NCBI GenBank assembly: GCA_963921935.1
Contig: OY998175.1
Location: forward strand, 309,961,484 to 310,025,483
DNA: 64,000 nt
DNA from: Galeruca laticollis
Taxonomy: Eukaryota > Arthropoda > Insecta > Coleoptera > Chrysomelidae
Direction of reading: 5' to 3'
A program made the translations under genes and the position numbers. The notes under the pieces are model-generated. The model was not told the origin of the DNA. It was given only the letters and a program-made list of their open reading frames with translations, and did not search any database. Each line of letters begins with the position of its first letter. Positions within the stretch are counted from its first letter, which is position 1. Positions 38,402 to 45,080 of the stretch are shown one piece after another.

Positions 38402-41400
38402 TCAGAAATATTGGGGAATGCAGCAACAGGGAAAAAGAGAATTCTTTATTGGTTTTTATCCAAGCTTTCGAAAACGTTCGTTTTCATCATCAGGGACGCT
38501 ACAAATAGAGGAAAAAATGGGATTATTCTCAACTCCATCAATAAAGAGACAAAAGTGTACTTACGTCCAATGTGAAATTATTTTCCTTTATGTAAAACAT
38601 AAGATTGAAGAACTCATCACATGGCATCAGTTAGGGAAAATTGACATTCAAATTAGCAACAATATTAACAACATTGAGGCTGTTATAGTATAATATAATA
38701 ATAAAAACAATAAAAACACAAAACTTGCACGAGATTAACGTCGTAAAATCACTTTTCAACAAACACAGCCGAAAAGGACGCCACCAAGCAGGAATCTTTC
38801 CCTCCAAGACGGAAATGGAAACGGGCACTTGACATCACTGGTTCAAACAGTTCACGGTAGTCGTCATTAAGCAATTTTTCAAAACGTGAGAGCGGCGCGC
38901 AGGTTCTATCTACCAACACCAATAGAACCGCTAAGGGGGAAGGCTTCAGGCCGTAACTTACGGCAAGAAGAAGAGTTCCCTTTAAACGTGACTCTCAATG
39001 TATTTCGGAAAAGATGAATTGAATGACAGCTAATATGTAAACAATTGGATTGTTGATGTATTGTAGTATACATATTGATTGTAAAAAGGCATTATTAAGG
39101 TAACAACAATAATAATATTAACATTAATAATAACAATAATAAAAATATACGTTGAAAACAGTGGAATTGCCCATACTATCACCCCGATAATTAATTGAAT
39201 GTTAGTAGTGAGGTGTTGTTGTTATGTGTACCTTGGAAAGTGTTCATGTTATGTGGTCTGTGATTGTTATCCAATGACAGTAAAAAGGAAAAATAAACGG
39301 TTTTAAAGATTAAAACTAATTTTTCCGCATTTGTGGCCCCGAACAATATTCTATGATAAAATTGTTACTTGTATACACTTCGGGGGATGTATCGTGCTAA
39401 CAAACCGAATTTCTTCAAAAATAACCAAAAATTTAGTATATATGGATTTATAGGACCCGCTGTACTCGCTCTAGTCAACTGAAAATAAGTAGGGTACATC
39501 TGTGAGACACCTTGAACAATATTCAATCATAAAATTGATCAATCGTATACTCTCTGGAGGCCGTATCGTGCTAACAAAACTGAAAATTCCCCAAAAATGA
39601 CAAAAATTTGGTACTTCAAGTACCATAGCTGCCGTTGTACTAGCTTTAATGAGCTGAATATCAATAGGGTTCATCTTGGAGATGCTCTGAATAATATCCA
39701 ATTATAAAATTGGTCACTTGTATATACTCCGGAGGCTGTATCGTGCTAACAAATTGAAGCTTCTCCAAAAATGTCAAAAATATCGTACTTAAAGTACTGT
39801 AGCACCTGTTGTAGTGGATCTGGTGAGCTGAAAATCAATAGGGATCATCAGCAAAATGTCCGGAATAATATTCAATCATAAAATTGGTGACTTGTTGAAC
39901 TACGGAGGCTGTATCGTGCTAACAAACTGAAATTTCTCAAAAAATTACAAAATGTCGTACTTCAAGTACCATAGCACCCGTTGTACTGGCTCTGGTGAGC
40001 TGAAAATCAATCGGGTTCATCTGTGACATGTCCTTGACAATATTCAATCATAAAATTACTGACTTATTGCACTCCGTAGGCAGTATCGTGCTAACAAGAC
40101 ATGTAAGGAAAAGTGGCCGACGACAACGACGACGACGACATACACACAGCATTTTTTTTCTAAAAACCGTTTTTTCGTGTTGTCGTTGATGGAAAACGTA
40201 AAAATAACTCAAAAAAAATTTTTCAAAATTCCAACTTTTTTTGGGGTAAACCAATACTTTTCTCGCATATAAATTGGTTGACGGAAAAGTAATAAATCTC
40301 ACTCAAATGATTGATATCTGTTTTTTTATTTATGCAATTATTTGACAGTGAAATGAAGGCCATCTCTAAGAAGGTTCTCTTGGTTTTATGTGACTCAGTA
40401 GCCAACACTTTCACTGATTCAAAGTCCATTCGATGATCTAAAGTGTTAACATGTTCTGCAAGGGCGCATCTTTCAGGGTATAACCTGGAATCACTCTTAT
40501 ATGAGACTATACGGTTGGAAAGCGATCTCATAGTCTGGCCGATATAGTGTTTATCACAATCACGACATCACAATATTTGTACAAGATGTAAGAGGATTTT
40601 TATCTTTAACCTTTGAATAAATTGATCTGATTGTCAATATAGTTTTATTTGCAATTTTGAAATTGTTAAGATTCATAAATAACCTGGAAAGTCTAGGTGT
40701 AATGTCTCTTATATAAGGTAGAGAAGTGAAAATTGGGTGAATTGGGTCCTCACCAGAAACTCTTTCCATTGGAGAGATATTAGGATGGCTATCGATAGTT
40801 CGTACATCAATGGTAGCCGAAGTGCTAAATAATAACTTATTGAGTAACTGTCTGGGATAAGAATTATCCAAGAATTATGTTTGTAAGATATGTAAATTTT
40901 TATTGTGAAAGTTTGGGTGTGAAATTCTAATTACTCTATATTTCATCTGTTTGACCAGATTCACCTTAATGGAGTGTTTGTGATATGAATGAAAATTCAA
41001 AAATCTTCCTGAACTGCAAGGTTTCCTATACCAATCTATGACTATCGTATTATCCGTCGTACGAATAAACTTAGAATCGAGAAATAATACGGTCTCAAAT
41101 GATATCAAACAGTATAGAATTTGATAAAGTAAAAGAAAATTGAATTTATTTGGGTTATACAGTAATACAATTCTTATTTTACCATGTGGACTTTTTTTAG
41201 TAATTTATTCCGAGCTTTCGAACATGATCATGTTCATTTTAAAGAAGCTACAAAAGTAATCTCTTAAAGCAAGTTATAATATGAAATTAATGATTGAAAC
41301 ATACAACTCGTTGAGATTGTAGTAAAAAGATGTCAATAATCATATAATTCAGATAGAAGAACAATAAATTCTTCTCAAAACATAGAGAAATTATAAGTTT

Positions 41401-43697
41401 TAGTAACAGCACCACCTGAAAGGCCTTTTCAATATTAATGTGTACCATCCTAACCTCCAAATGAAGTCACAAAACAGAAAAAGAAAAAATGTACCATGGC
41501 TAATGAAAACTTTCTTGTCAGATTCTTCTTTTTTTCCTTCCGGCAATAACCATAGAGAAGCGGTTATAAAGAAACACGAACAGAAATTTACACAAAACCA
41601 AAAAGAGCAATTAACAAATATCAAAAACAGATATTATACAGGGTGGGGCACCATATGCGACACAAATACGATAAACTAATAGACCAATTTAAAATGTTTA
41701 TCTTGTTTCTATCAAGCAACAGTAAATAAGAGACAATATCATCGGATGTAGAAGCAATGGATGTCACCTTTCCACATTCAAACATCCCTCCATCTCTTAA
41801 ACTCATTAATAGAACAACTACTGGAACAACATGAAATTGAAAACAAGGTGACAACCTTAATTAGTGTGATATAAATATAATAGTGCAAATATTACATACC
41901 TACTTCACCCACAGAATGTCCGACGATTATATCAGGTTCGATTCCCAAAATTTTCAATACATCTGTTAAGGCTACTTGCATTGCAGCAATAGATATGAAA
42001 GAATTCAAAACGTTATCGAAAGTAGCTTCCGTTCCGTTGATGATAATGTCTTCCAAATTAATACCGTGCGGTTTCAAAGCGTCCGAACATCTCTTGATGG
42101 AATTTTTGAATGTTTCCAACTGCATTAAATCCCTCGCCATGCCGGACCATTGCGAACCCATACCGCTGAATACGTAAGCGATCGGTCTGTTATCTCCTTG
42201 TACTTGAGTGACTTCTTTAACTGCTTTATCTTGTAGAACTGCGTAACCTCTGTAGGAGTGACCGTTGATGTTCCTGCCGTGTACCTCATCGATGAGTGCG
42301 AGGAATTCTTCATCGTTTTTATATTCTTCGATTTTATTTAAGAAATTCGTTACGGCTTCTTCGGTTCTTCCGGATACTCCAACCACTCTCGGTACTTCCC
42401 CGATAGGCCACGAGGTTTTCGGTTTCGGATTAGATTTTAGAACGATGTGCGCATTAGCGCCGCCGAAACCGAACGAGTTGATAGCGACGATTCCTCCGTT
42501 CCATGGTTCGTTCTTCGAGACGACTTTAAGGCGCCCGTCGTTGAGTGCCGGGATGTCTTTGTTCGGCGATTCGAAGTGCAAGTTTTGCGGTATCATCCCG
42601 GATTCCATCGCTATGACGATTTTAGCTAAGGAACATAAACCGGACGCCGGTTCGGAATGTCCCATGTTACTTTTAACCGATCCGATAAGTAGAGGATCCT
42701 TACGGTTCTTGCAGAAGAAATCCGCGATGGAATTAACTTCTTGCGGGTCTCCTACTTTAGTTCCGGTGCCGTGAGCTTCGACGTACGATACTTCTTGAGG
42801 TAGGACGCCGATTTCTTCGTATACTTCGCGGATGAGTTTATTCTGCATGGAACCGGATGGAAATGTGATACCTTGTTCTTTATTACCGTCGGTATTTGTT
42901 TTAGCCCCTAATACGGTTGCGTATACTCTTTTAGCCGCACTCACTTTTTGTAGAAGAACCACTACCGCTGCTTCTGATCTCACGTAACCGTTTCCGGTCG
43001 AGTCGAACGCTTTGCACATACCTTGAGGACTCAACATACCGAGCCGGTGAAACTGTAATGAAGAAGTCGGTTTCAATAAAAGATTAACGCCGCCGATTAT
43101 AGCGGATTCGCATTGTCCTGTTTTAATAGCCGTAACTGCTTGTTGGAACGCGAACAAACTGCTGGAACAAGCTGTATCGATCGCGTAACTCGGTCCGCTG
43201 AAGTCGAAAGTGTAGGATACTCTGTTGGGAAACATGGCTCTGCAGCATCCCGTCAAACCGTAACCGTTTATTTGGTCCGGATCTTGAGTCCAATATTCCG
43301 ACGATTCACTGTCCGACACTCCGATGAATACGCCCGTTTTCGTACCTCTCATGTCGCCGGGGTTCAAACCTGCGTCTACCATAGCTTCATACGTTAATTC
43401 CAACAACATTCGAAGTTGTGGGTCCATAACGTGCGCCTGTTTGGCGTGTACTCCGAAAAACGTCGCGTCAAAATACTGCAAGTTTTTTAATTTGCCGGTT
43501 CTCGTGGGTAAACCGTAAAGGCCGGACGGCCATCTTCTTTCGTCATCGGTGACCAAATCGACGCCGTCGAAGAGTTGTTGCTTGAACTCTTCGATGGAGC
43601 TACTTTCTGGTAGACGTCCAGATATACCAGTGATGACGATGTCGTCATTGAAGTTGTTGCCTACGAGTCGTTCGGTTTCTGGAGCTCTAGCGGGCAT
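13779..43697 (-). CDS. FASN: Fatty acid synthase (type I, animal FASN)
   Basis: Makes palmitate from acetyl-CoA, malonyl-CoA and NADPH in the cytosol as a homodimeric megasynthase. Coding exons, 5' to 3' on the minus strand: 43697-41900, 37535-36887, 36829-36571, 36498-35955, 32050-30964, 20548-20251, 20195-18039, 17954-17715, 13892-13779. All eight junctions are GT..AG, phases agree, and the sum is 7146 bp = 2381 codons plus stop. Domain order is KS, AT, DH, non-catalytic methyltransferase, ER, KR, ACP, TE. Catalytic residues seen: KS C177, H309, H347; AT S595, H697; DH H888, D1041, Q1045; KR Y1924; ACP phosphopantetheine S2045; TE S2194, D2220, H2359. None is missing, so the gene looks functional. 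The start is the ATG at 43695-43697, just after an acceptor at 43715, which implies an upstream non-coding exon. Insects usually have several FASN paralogues (bulk lipid versus cuticular hydrocarbon precursors); which one this is cannot be told here. Confidence 0.96.
14280..14575 (-). repeat. Insertion in the ~75-bp array ending in a cgatcaagtatta motif
   Basis: A non-array block whose right end reads cattacataatacttgatcg. Its reverse complement closely matches the start of another non-array block at about 14938 (cgatcaagtattacgtaatg). The two blocks are therefore inverted relatives of one dispersed repeat. The family is not identified. Confidence 0.5.
14935..15075 (+). repeat. Second dispersed-repeat block in the array
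   Basis: Starts ggcgatcaagtattacgtaa and runs through a C-rich stretch (tacccccttgcccccctc) unlike the surrounding array. It is related in inverted orientation to the block ending at about 14575. Confidence 0.5.
15973..16147. mobile_element. 175-bp MITE, copy 1
   Basis: Terminal inverted repeats ACCGTTCTAGCTT (left) and AAGCTAGGACGGT (right, reverse complement ACCGTCCTAGCTT). The interior matches copy 2 at 17303-17477 with only a few differences, and both copies are exactly 175 bp. It lies inside the ~75-bp array and carries no coding sequence. Confidence 0.78.
17303..17477. mobile_element. 175-bp MITE, copy 2
   Basis: Same length, TIRs and interior as the copy at 15973-16147. Flanks are also similar (aacgaacaaccag versus aacgtacaacaag), so the MITE and its surroundings were probably amplified together with the array rather than inserted twice. 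Confidence 0.78.
17715..17954 (-). CDS. FASN: FASN exon 8: thioesterase lid region
   Basis: Eighty codons, phase 0 on both sides (ALVELMELKSW to GEDYGLSE), encoding the helical lid of the thioesterase. The last exon lies 3.8 kb away across a tandem array. Confidence 0.93.
18039..20195 (-). CDS. FASN: FASN exon 7: ER, KR, ACP and thioesterase Ser/Asp
   Basis: The largest exon (719 codons). ER nucleotide-binding loop HAGTGGVGQ (1565-1573); KR Rossmann loop GGLGGFG (1781-1787) and catalytic Y1924 in GQANYGLAN; ACP motif DLGMDSLM with the phosphopantetheine-bearing S2045; then the thioesterase nucleophile S2194 in GYSFG and D2220 in LLLVDG. It ends before an 84-bp intron. Confidence 0.96.
20251..20548 (-). 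CDS. FASN: FASN exon 6: N-terminal enoyl reductase
   Basis: Encodes VYYAPLNFRDIMLATGKL, the substrate-side half of the medium-chain-dehydrogenase-like enoyl reductase, through PVVYGT. It is separated from exon 5 by 10.4 kb but from exon 7 by only 55 bp. Confidence 0.94.
20818..23249 (+). mobile_element. DUF4817-type mariner-like transposon with 439-bp TIRs
   Basis: Ends CAGGGTGTCCCGGGAC and its reverse complement, flanked by TA on both sides (20816-20817 and 23250-23251) as for Tc1/mariner. The inverted repeats are unusually long: 20818-21256 pairs with 22811-23249. It sits in FASN intron 5 in the opposite orientation to the gene. The transposase inside is broken (separate entry). TIR copies remain very similar, so the insertion is relatively young. 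Confidence 0.9.
21519..22651 (+). pseudogene. Broken DDE transposase with DUF4817 helix-turn-helix
   Basis: The N-terminal part (about 21519-21684) encodes the DUF4817 HTH (EYADKHLMYGLASRNCLEAK), spliced by a 56-bp GT..AG intron (21685-21740) to GRFSPEKAG. The catalytic core follows. The first DDE aspartate is replaced by Asn (FTNEPGF, AAC at 22046-22048); the second motif HDGAPPHFS and third motif GDVNPMDFF are intact. Lesions are a frameshift near 22165, a one-base change in a T run near 22245, and a TAG stop at 22457-22459 where FFLWGYL is expected. No start ATG precedes the HTH in frame. The frame otherwise runs to a TAA at 22649-22651. Confidence 0.88.
24285..26164 (-). mobile_element. 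Second DUF4817 mariner-like transposon, degenerate
   Basis: Ends CAGGGTGTCCCACGACG and its inverse, flanked by TA (24283-24284, 26165-26166). The inverted repeats extend about 170 bp and share the palindromic block gggtcacgtgaccc. The first 11 bases are the same as in the element at 20818, so the two are related but distinct families. It is inserted in the left part of the hAT element. Confidence 0.85.
24773..25683 (-). pseudogene. Remnant DUF4817/DDE transposase
   Basis: Minus-strand fragments show, in order, an HTH (YLFMENVQKTKLMFKVCTEN, ending LRTGSFPNG), the first DDE motif FWSDESRFHNNG near 25225, a second motif WQPDGASHHF near 24955, and a third region WPPRSLDI near 24860. They lie in different frames with several stops, so the gene is dead. 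Confidence 0.78.
26260..26664. repeat. Three-copy tandem repeat, ~144-bp unit
   Basis: ctttggaac-type starts at 26261, 26405 and 26550. Each unit contains gacattttttaatacg, tacgaccacgtgtac and accagaacatattttgt. It is an internal repeat of the hAT element or of an insertion in it. Confidence 0.88.
26764..27590 (+). pseudogene. hAT transposase N-terminal fragment (BED finger)
   Basis: ATG at 26764 opens a BED zinc finger (CSFCSGTFSYKNGTIANLT), which is cut by a solo LTR. It resumes at 27192 with RHLKRKHPT, completing the C2..H-x4-H finger. After frameshifts the linker region follows (FMKRPLPLQTSKKLDEQL, FSLVEDKQFR), ending near NRNYYSSSNY. The catalytic RNase-H-like part and dimerisation domain are absent. 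Confidence 0.83.
26886..27187. mobile_element. Solo LTR (302 bp) with CTAG target duplication
   Basis: Begins TGTGATGAAATCC and ends GCCGTTACA (5'-TG..CA-3'), flanked by CTAG at 26882-26885 and 27188-27191. Removing it and one CTAG restores the reading frame through the BED finger of the host hAT transposase. That is strong evidence for the insertion boundaries. A 4-bp duplication fits Ty3/gypsy-type elements. No internal region remains. Confidence 0.82.
28491..29835. other. FASN intron 5 DNA without a recognised element
   Basis: Mostly AT-rich. A GC-richer block at about 29490-29620 resembles the end of some older repeat, but no family or frame was recognised. Confidence 0.4.
29840..30240 (+). 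pseudogene. LINE reverse-transcriptase 3' fragment (I/R1/Jockey-like)
   Basis: Fragments LGITFDSKLTWNSHL, then RTIARTWRMSPRVTAWIYTA and IRPIITYGAIAWGVKANQLP are the region after the reverse-transcriptase catalytic core of an insect non-LTR element. It then jumps, by an internal deletion near 30075, to LDIHIKVVLITMTQLHSTG. Frames change more than once. The same family recurs in the opposite orientation at 48690-49015. Confidence 0.75.
30325..30560. other. FASN intron 5 DNA, unrecognised short open frame
   Basis: A 67-codon open frame (30325-30528) is present but has no family resemblance that I can name; it is probably accidental. Confidence 0.3.
30598..30692. repeat. Imperfect hairpin, ~35-bp arms
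   Basis: cattctgacattcatcaaaa followed by caggcgggttt pairs with aaacccccgcc and ttattaatgtcagaatg downstream. A partial third copy (cataaaaacaggcggttt) lies at about 30713. It may be a small MITE or an inverted duplication in FASN intron 5, just upstream of the exon 5 donor. Confidence 0.6.
30964..32050 (-). CDS. FASN: FASN exon 5: inactive methyltransferase and start of KR/ER region
   Basis: Covers the end of the dehydratase (GVIKSGGVELRGMKASLAPRRQQ), the methyltransferase-like fold that is non-catalytic in animal FASN, and the structural KR half-domain up to LTRGDLASLRW. It is the most diverged part of the protein, as is usual for this family. It ends at a donor facing the 10,415-bp intron. 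Confidence 0.92.
32051..32839. repeat. FASN intron 4, end of a Penelope-like repeat (inverted)
   Basis: Contains ctcgacgtttcggc at 32117-32130. This is the reverse complement of gccgaaacgtcgag, which occurs at 34668-34681 beyond the Penelope array. The rest is AT-rich sequence without recognised coding content. Confidence 0.5.
32840..34440 (+). mobile_element. Tandem copies of a Penelope-like 3' region (GIY-YIG fragments)
   Basis: A unit of about 690-707 bp is present in about two and a half copies; the anchor gtaccgcgcgc lies at 32986, 33677 and 34385. The two full copies (around 33299-33560 and 33958-34230) encode a GIY-YIG nuclease remnant: HGVYKIPCLDYPRTYIGQTN, then SVRAK, and further IEIEKRPNCLN. 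Frameshifts differ between copies. Tandem copies of this kind are typical of Penelope-like elements. This is a different family from the element at 7939-10781. Confidence 0.78.
34441..34800 (+). repeat. 3' terminal region of the intron 4 Penelope-like array
   Basis: Lies directly after the last GIY-YIG copy and includes gccgaaacgtcgag at 34668-34681. Such a motif is common near the ends of these elements and resembles the 3' half (GAAAC-GTC) of a hammerhead ribozyme. No complete CTGATGA core was found beside it. Confidence 0.45.
34801..35954. other. FASN intron 4, no recognised feature
   Basis: AT-rich, with a short (TA)n/atatatg tract near 34858-34884. The open frame on the minus strand at 35640-35921 is not an FASN exon, because exon 4 joins exon 5 directly in phase. 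Confidence 0.5.
35955..36498 (-). CDS. FASN: FASN exon 4: second dehydratase hot-dog fold
   Basis: Starts TLVWKTF and ends NSLPNAE plus one base. It includes the second catalytic pair of the dehydratase, D1041 and Q1045, in FIDTMLQ. The following 3904-bp intron is full of Penelope-like repeats. The last base joins the first two bases of exon 5 to make one Asn codon, so no exon is missing between them. Confidence 0.93.
36571..36829 (-). CDS. FASN: FASN exon 3: linker and N-terminal dehydratase
   Basis: Encodes the AT-DH linker (AAGAQPRFGNLYHPV) and the dehydratase motif HTIDGRVLFPATGYL with catalytic H888. The donor follows GYL in phase 0 before a 72-bp intron. Confidence 0.94.
36887..37535 (-). 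CDS. FASN: FASN exon 2: acyltransferase core
   Basis: Begins in phase with exon 1 to complete GHSVGEVGCAYADG. It carries the rest of the AT domain including H697 (GTAFHSKY) and the end of the domain (ALGK, with the lysine codon split across the next 57-bp intron). Confidence 0.94.
37536..38344. other. FASN intron 1 (upstream part), unrecognised
   Basis: A GC-richer block at about 37790-38340 stands out from the AT-rich intron and is probably an old transposon fragment. No domain was recognised in any frame. Confidence 0.35.
38345..38396. repeat. (AT)n microsatellite
   Basis: Perfect TA dinucleotide run of about 52 bp. Tyr/Ile repeat frames across it are artefacts. Confidence 0.97.
38456..38500 (-). 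ncRNA. Hammerhead-ribozyme-like motif (Penelope-associated)
   Basis: On the minus strand: CTGATGA (plus 38487-38493), one base, a perfect stem-loop GAAAAC-GAAC-GTTTTC (38470-38485), then GAAA (38466-38469) and GCTTG. This is the order of the conserved core, stem II and GAAA box of a hammerhead ribozyme, which Penelope-like elements are known to carry. One unpaired U separates the core from stem II, and stems I and III with the cleavage site could not be established by eye, so activity is doubtful. Confidence 0.45.
39343..40100. repeat. Tandem array, ~174-bp unit, about 4.3 copies
   Basis: gtatcgtgctaacaa recurs at 39389, 39563, 39738, 39911 and 40083 (spacings 174, 175, 173, 172). Each unit also holds caatattcaatcataaaatt and a gtacttcaagtacc palindrome. 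Copies are about 80 percent alike by eye. It lies in FASN intron 1. Confidence 0.92.
40370..41108 (-). pseudogene. Penelope-like element remnant (RT end + GIY-YIG)
   Basis: Minus-strand fragments in order: FLDSKFIRTTDNTIVIDWYRKP and GRFLNFHSYH (end of reverse transcriptase), the linker with ISPMERV, then KHYIGQTMRSLSNRI and AEHVNTLDHRMDFESVKVL plus RTFLEMAFI (GIY-YIG domain and tail). Three frames are used, so it is inactive. Hammerhead-like terminal motifs lie at about 41195-41250 and 38456-38500 in the same orientation, one just outside each side, and may mark its terminal repeats. Confidence 0.8.
41195..41250 (-). repeat. Degenerate second copy of the Penelope terminal motif
   Basis: The minus strand reads GAACATGATCATGTTC then GAAAGCTC. 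This parallels the stem II, GAAA and GCTT of the motif at 38456-38500, but the CTGATGA core has decayed. Confidence 0.45.
41261..41893. other. FASN intron 1, remainder
   Basis: AT-rich DNA between the Penelope remnant and the exon 1 donor. A block near 41400-41660 with a 79-codon + frame was examined and no family was recognised. Confidence 0.35.
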
Positions 43698-43714
43698 TTT
43701 GAATGTGTCTGTAT
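41900..43714 (-). CDS. FASN: FASN exon 1 (coding): ketosynthase and start of acyltransferase
   Basis: Coding starts at 43697; bases 43698-43714 are 5' UTR preceded by an acceptor (tttgcag). The exon encodes the beta-ketoacyl synthase: DTACSSSL with C177, EAHGTGTKVGDP with H309, NMGHSEPASG with H347. It continues through the linker into the malonyl/acetyl transferase up to GHSVGE with S595. The donor (ag|gtatgt, 41894-41899) falls four bases past the GHSVGE codons and splits the glycine-600 codon. Confidence 0.95.
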
Positions 43715-45080
43715 CTGCAAATAAGAAAAATATATGTGTGAAAATGGAGAAAACGGTGTTTATTTTGTCGTTTATCGAAATAGATATGTGATACGAACAC
43801 GCCTTACTATCTATATAATTTATAGAAATAATAAATGGGGTATCGATATGTTACATATTTTAGTTAATTTGGTTTTTATTCCACACACATACAAGAAAGG
43901 TGATGTGTAAGTGAATTTTTAGATCTTATAACCTCAAACTTTGACAAACCTCTTAGCAATGTGAACACATTTTTAGTTATTTTTGTCTGTTACGTTTTCT
44001 GCCCTTTCTTTATGAACTATTGTATAACAACTGTCACTTTCGACTGCTCGTTTATAAAACGATTTATACTTATTTCACAGACATTAACGAAACTAAACAC
44101 AGACTACCAACCTAGAGGTCACACAGTTAAGCCCTGTATTTTCCACGTTATTACCGCATGATTACGGTACATTCTGCTGTCTTATGCACGTGATAGGTGA
44201 TTATTCATCTTCTTAAATGGTATCTGTTGCATTACGCAATAAATTGATCAAAAATGATATGGCGTATTGAGTCAGTAATATGTGTGTCAACTAAACGATC
44301 GACCCACTCCTACTTTCGAAATTGTCCAGACACCACTTGTAATATTTTGGACATCAGAATATTTTATTCCTTCACGAGCACGTGATTGTTAATGGACCTT
44401 GTCTCATAAAATAAGGTGACATATTGGGTCTCGTCAAATAAAAATAACACTGCATCATATATTATGTGGGGGGAGAAATGTACAGAAATTCAGAACAAAT
44501 TTTTAATAAACATTGTAAGAAAGATATAGCCCTAAGGAAGAAAGCAACGCTCTGGAGCCTGGGGTGTTTTTTATGGAATCCCACCAAAACAATGGCCCTT
44601 CGAGCCGGATTGAATGTTTGGATATGTGGGAACTAGCTACCTATTGATAAGTCATAAATGGTAATGGAATCCCACCAAAACAGTATCTACTAGACGTTGA
44701 TGCTGTTTATAACTTCAAACTTCGAAAAAAGTAACTTTACTAAACGGTACCTTATTTAAAAGCTGAATGCTTTTGTTTTTAGTATAGAAAATTAATTTAT
44801 TCAGTATAATATATAATTTTGTCTGTTACACACAAGTAGTTATAATCGCAGACATACTTGTCGGTGATATACAAGAGAGAATGGACGTCGTTTAATGAAC
44901 AATGGGCAATTTTATTGGTTTTGATTATTTGAAATGTGTCCATTATAGTGTGATTTAAATACAACGTAGGAATGAACGTATTCGTATGTCAAAATTGTTG
45001 TAAACTATATTATTTACACATTTCGGGCGCATCTTATTTTAAAAAAACGTCTGGAGCTAGTTGTTCCTCCACGTTTACGA
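43715..45080. other. Upstream of FASN coding start: 5' UTR intron and/or promoter
   Basis: The acceptor at 43715 shows that transcription starts further upstream, but no leader exon, TATA box or initiator could be fixed. A short repeated phrase atggaatcccaccaaaaca occurs near 44573 and 44659. Confidence 0.4.

Noticed and set aside
38213..38693. Frames with Tyr-Ile repeats
   Set aside because: Translation of the (AT)n microsatellite, not a protein gene.
39343..40100. Regularly spaced repeats considered as a CRISPR-like array
   Set aside because: The whole 174-bp unit is repeated with no unique spacers, in a eukaryotic intron. It is a tandem repeat.
42265..42774. 169-codon plus-strand open frame
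   Set aside because: Antisense shadow of the ketosynthase exon; its length reflects the codon bias of FASN.
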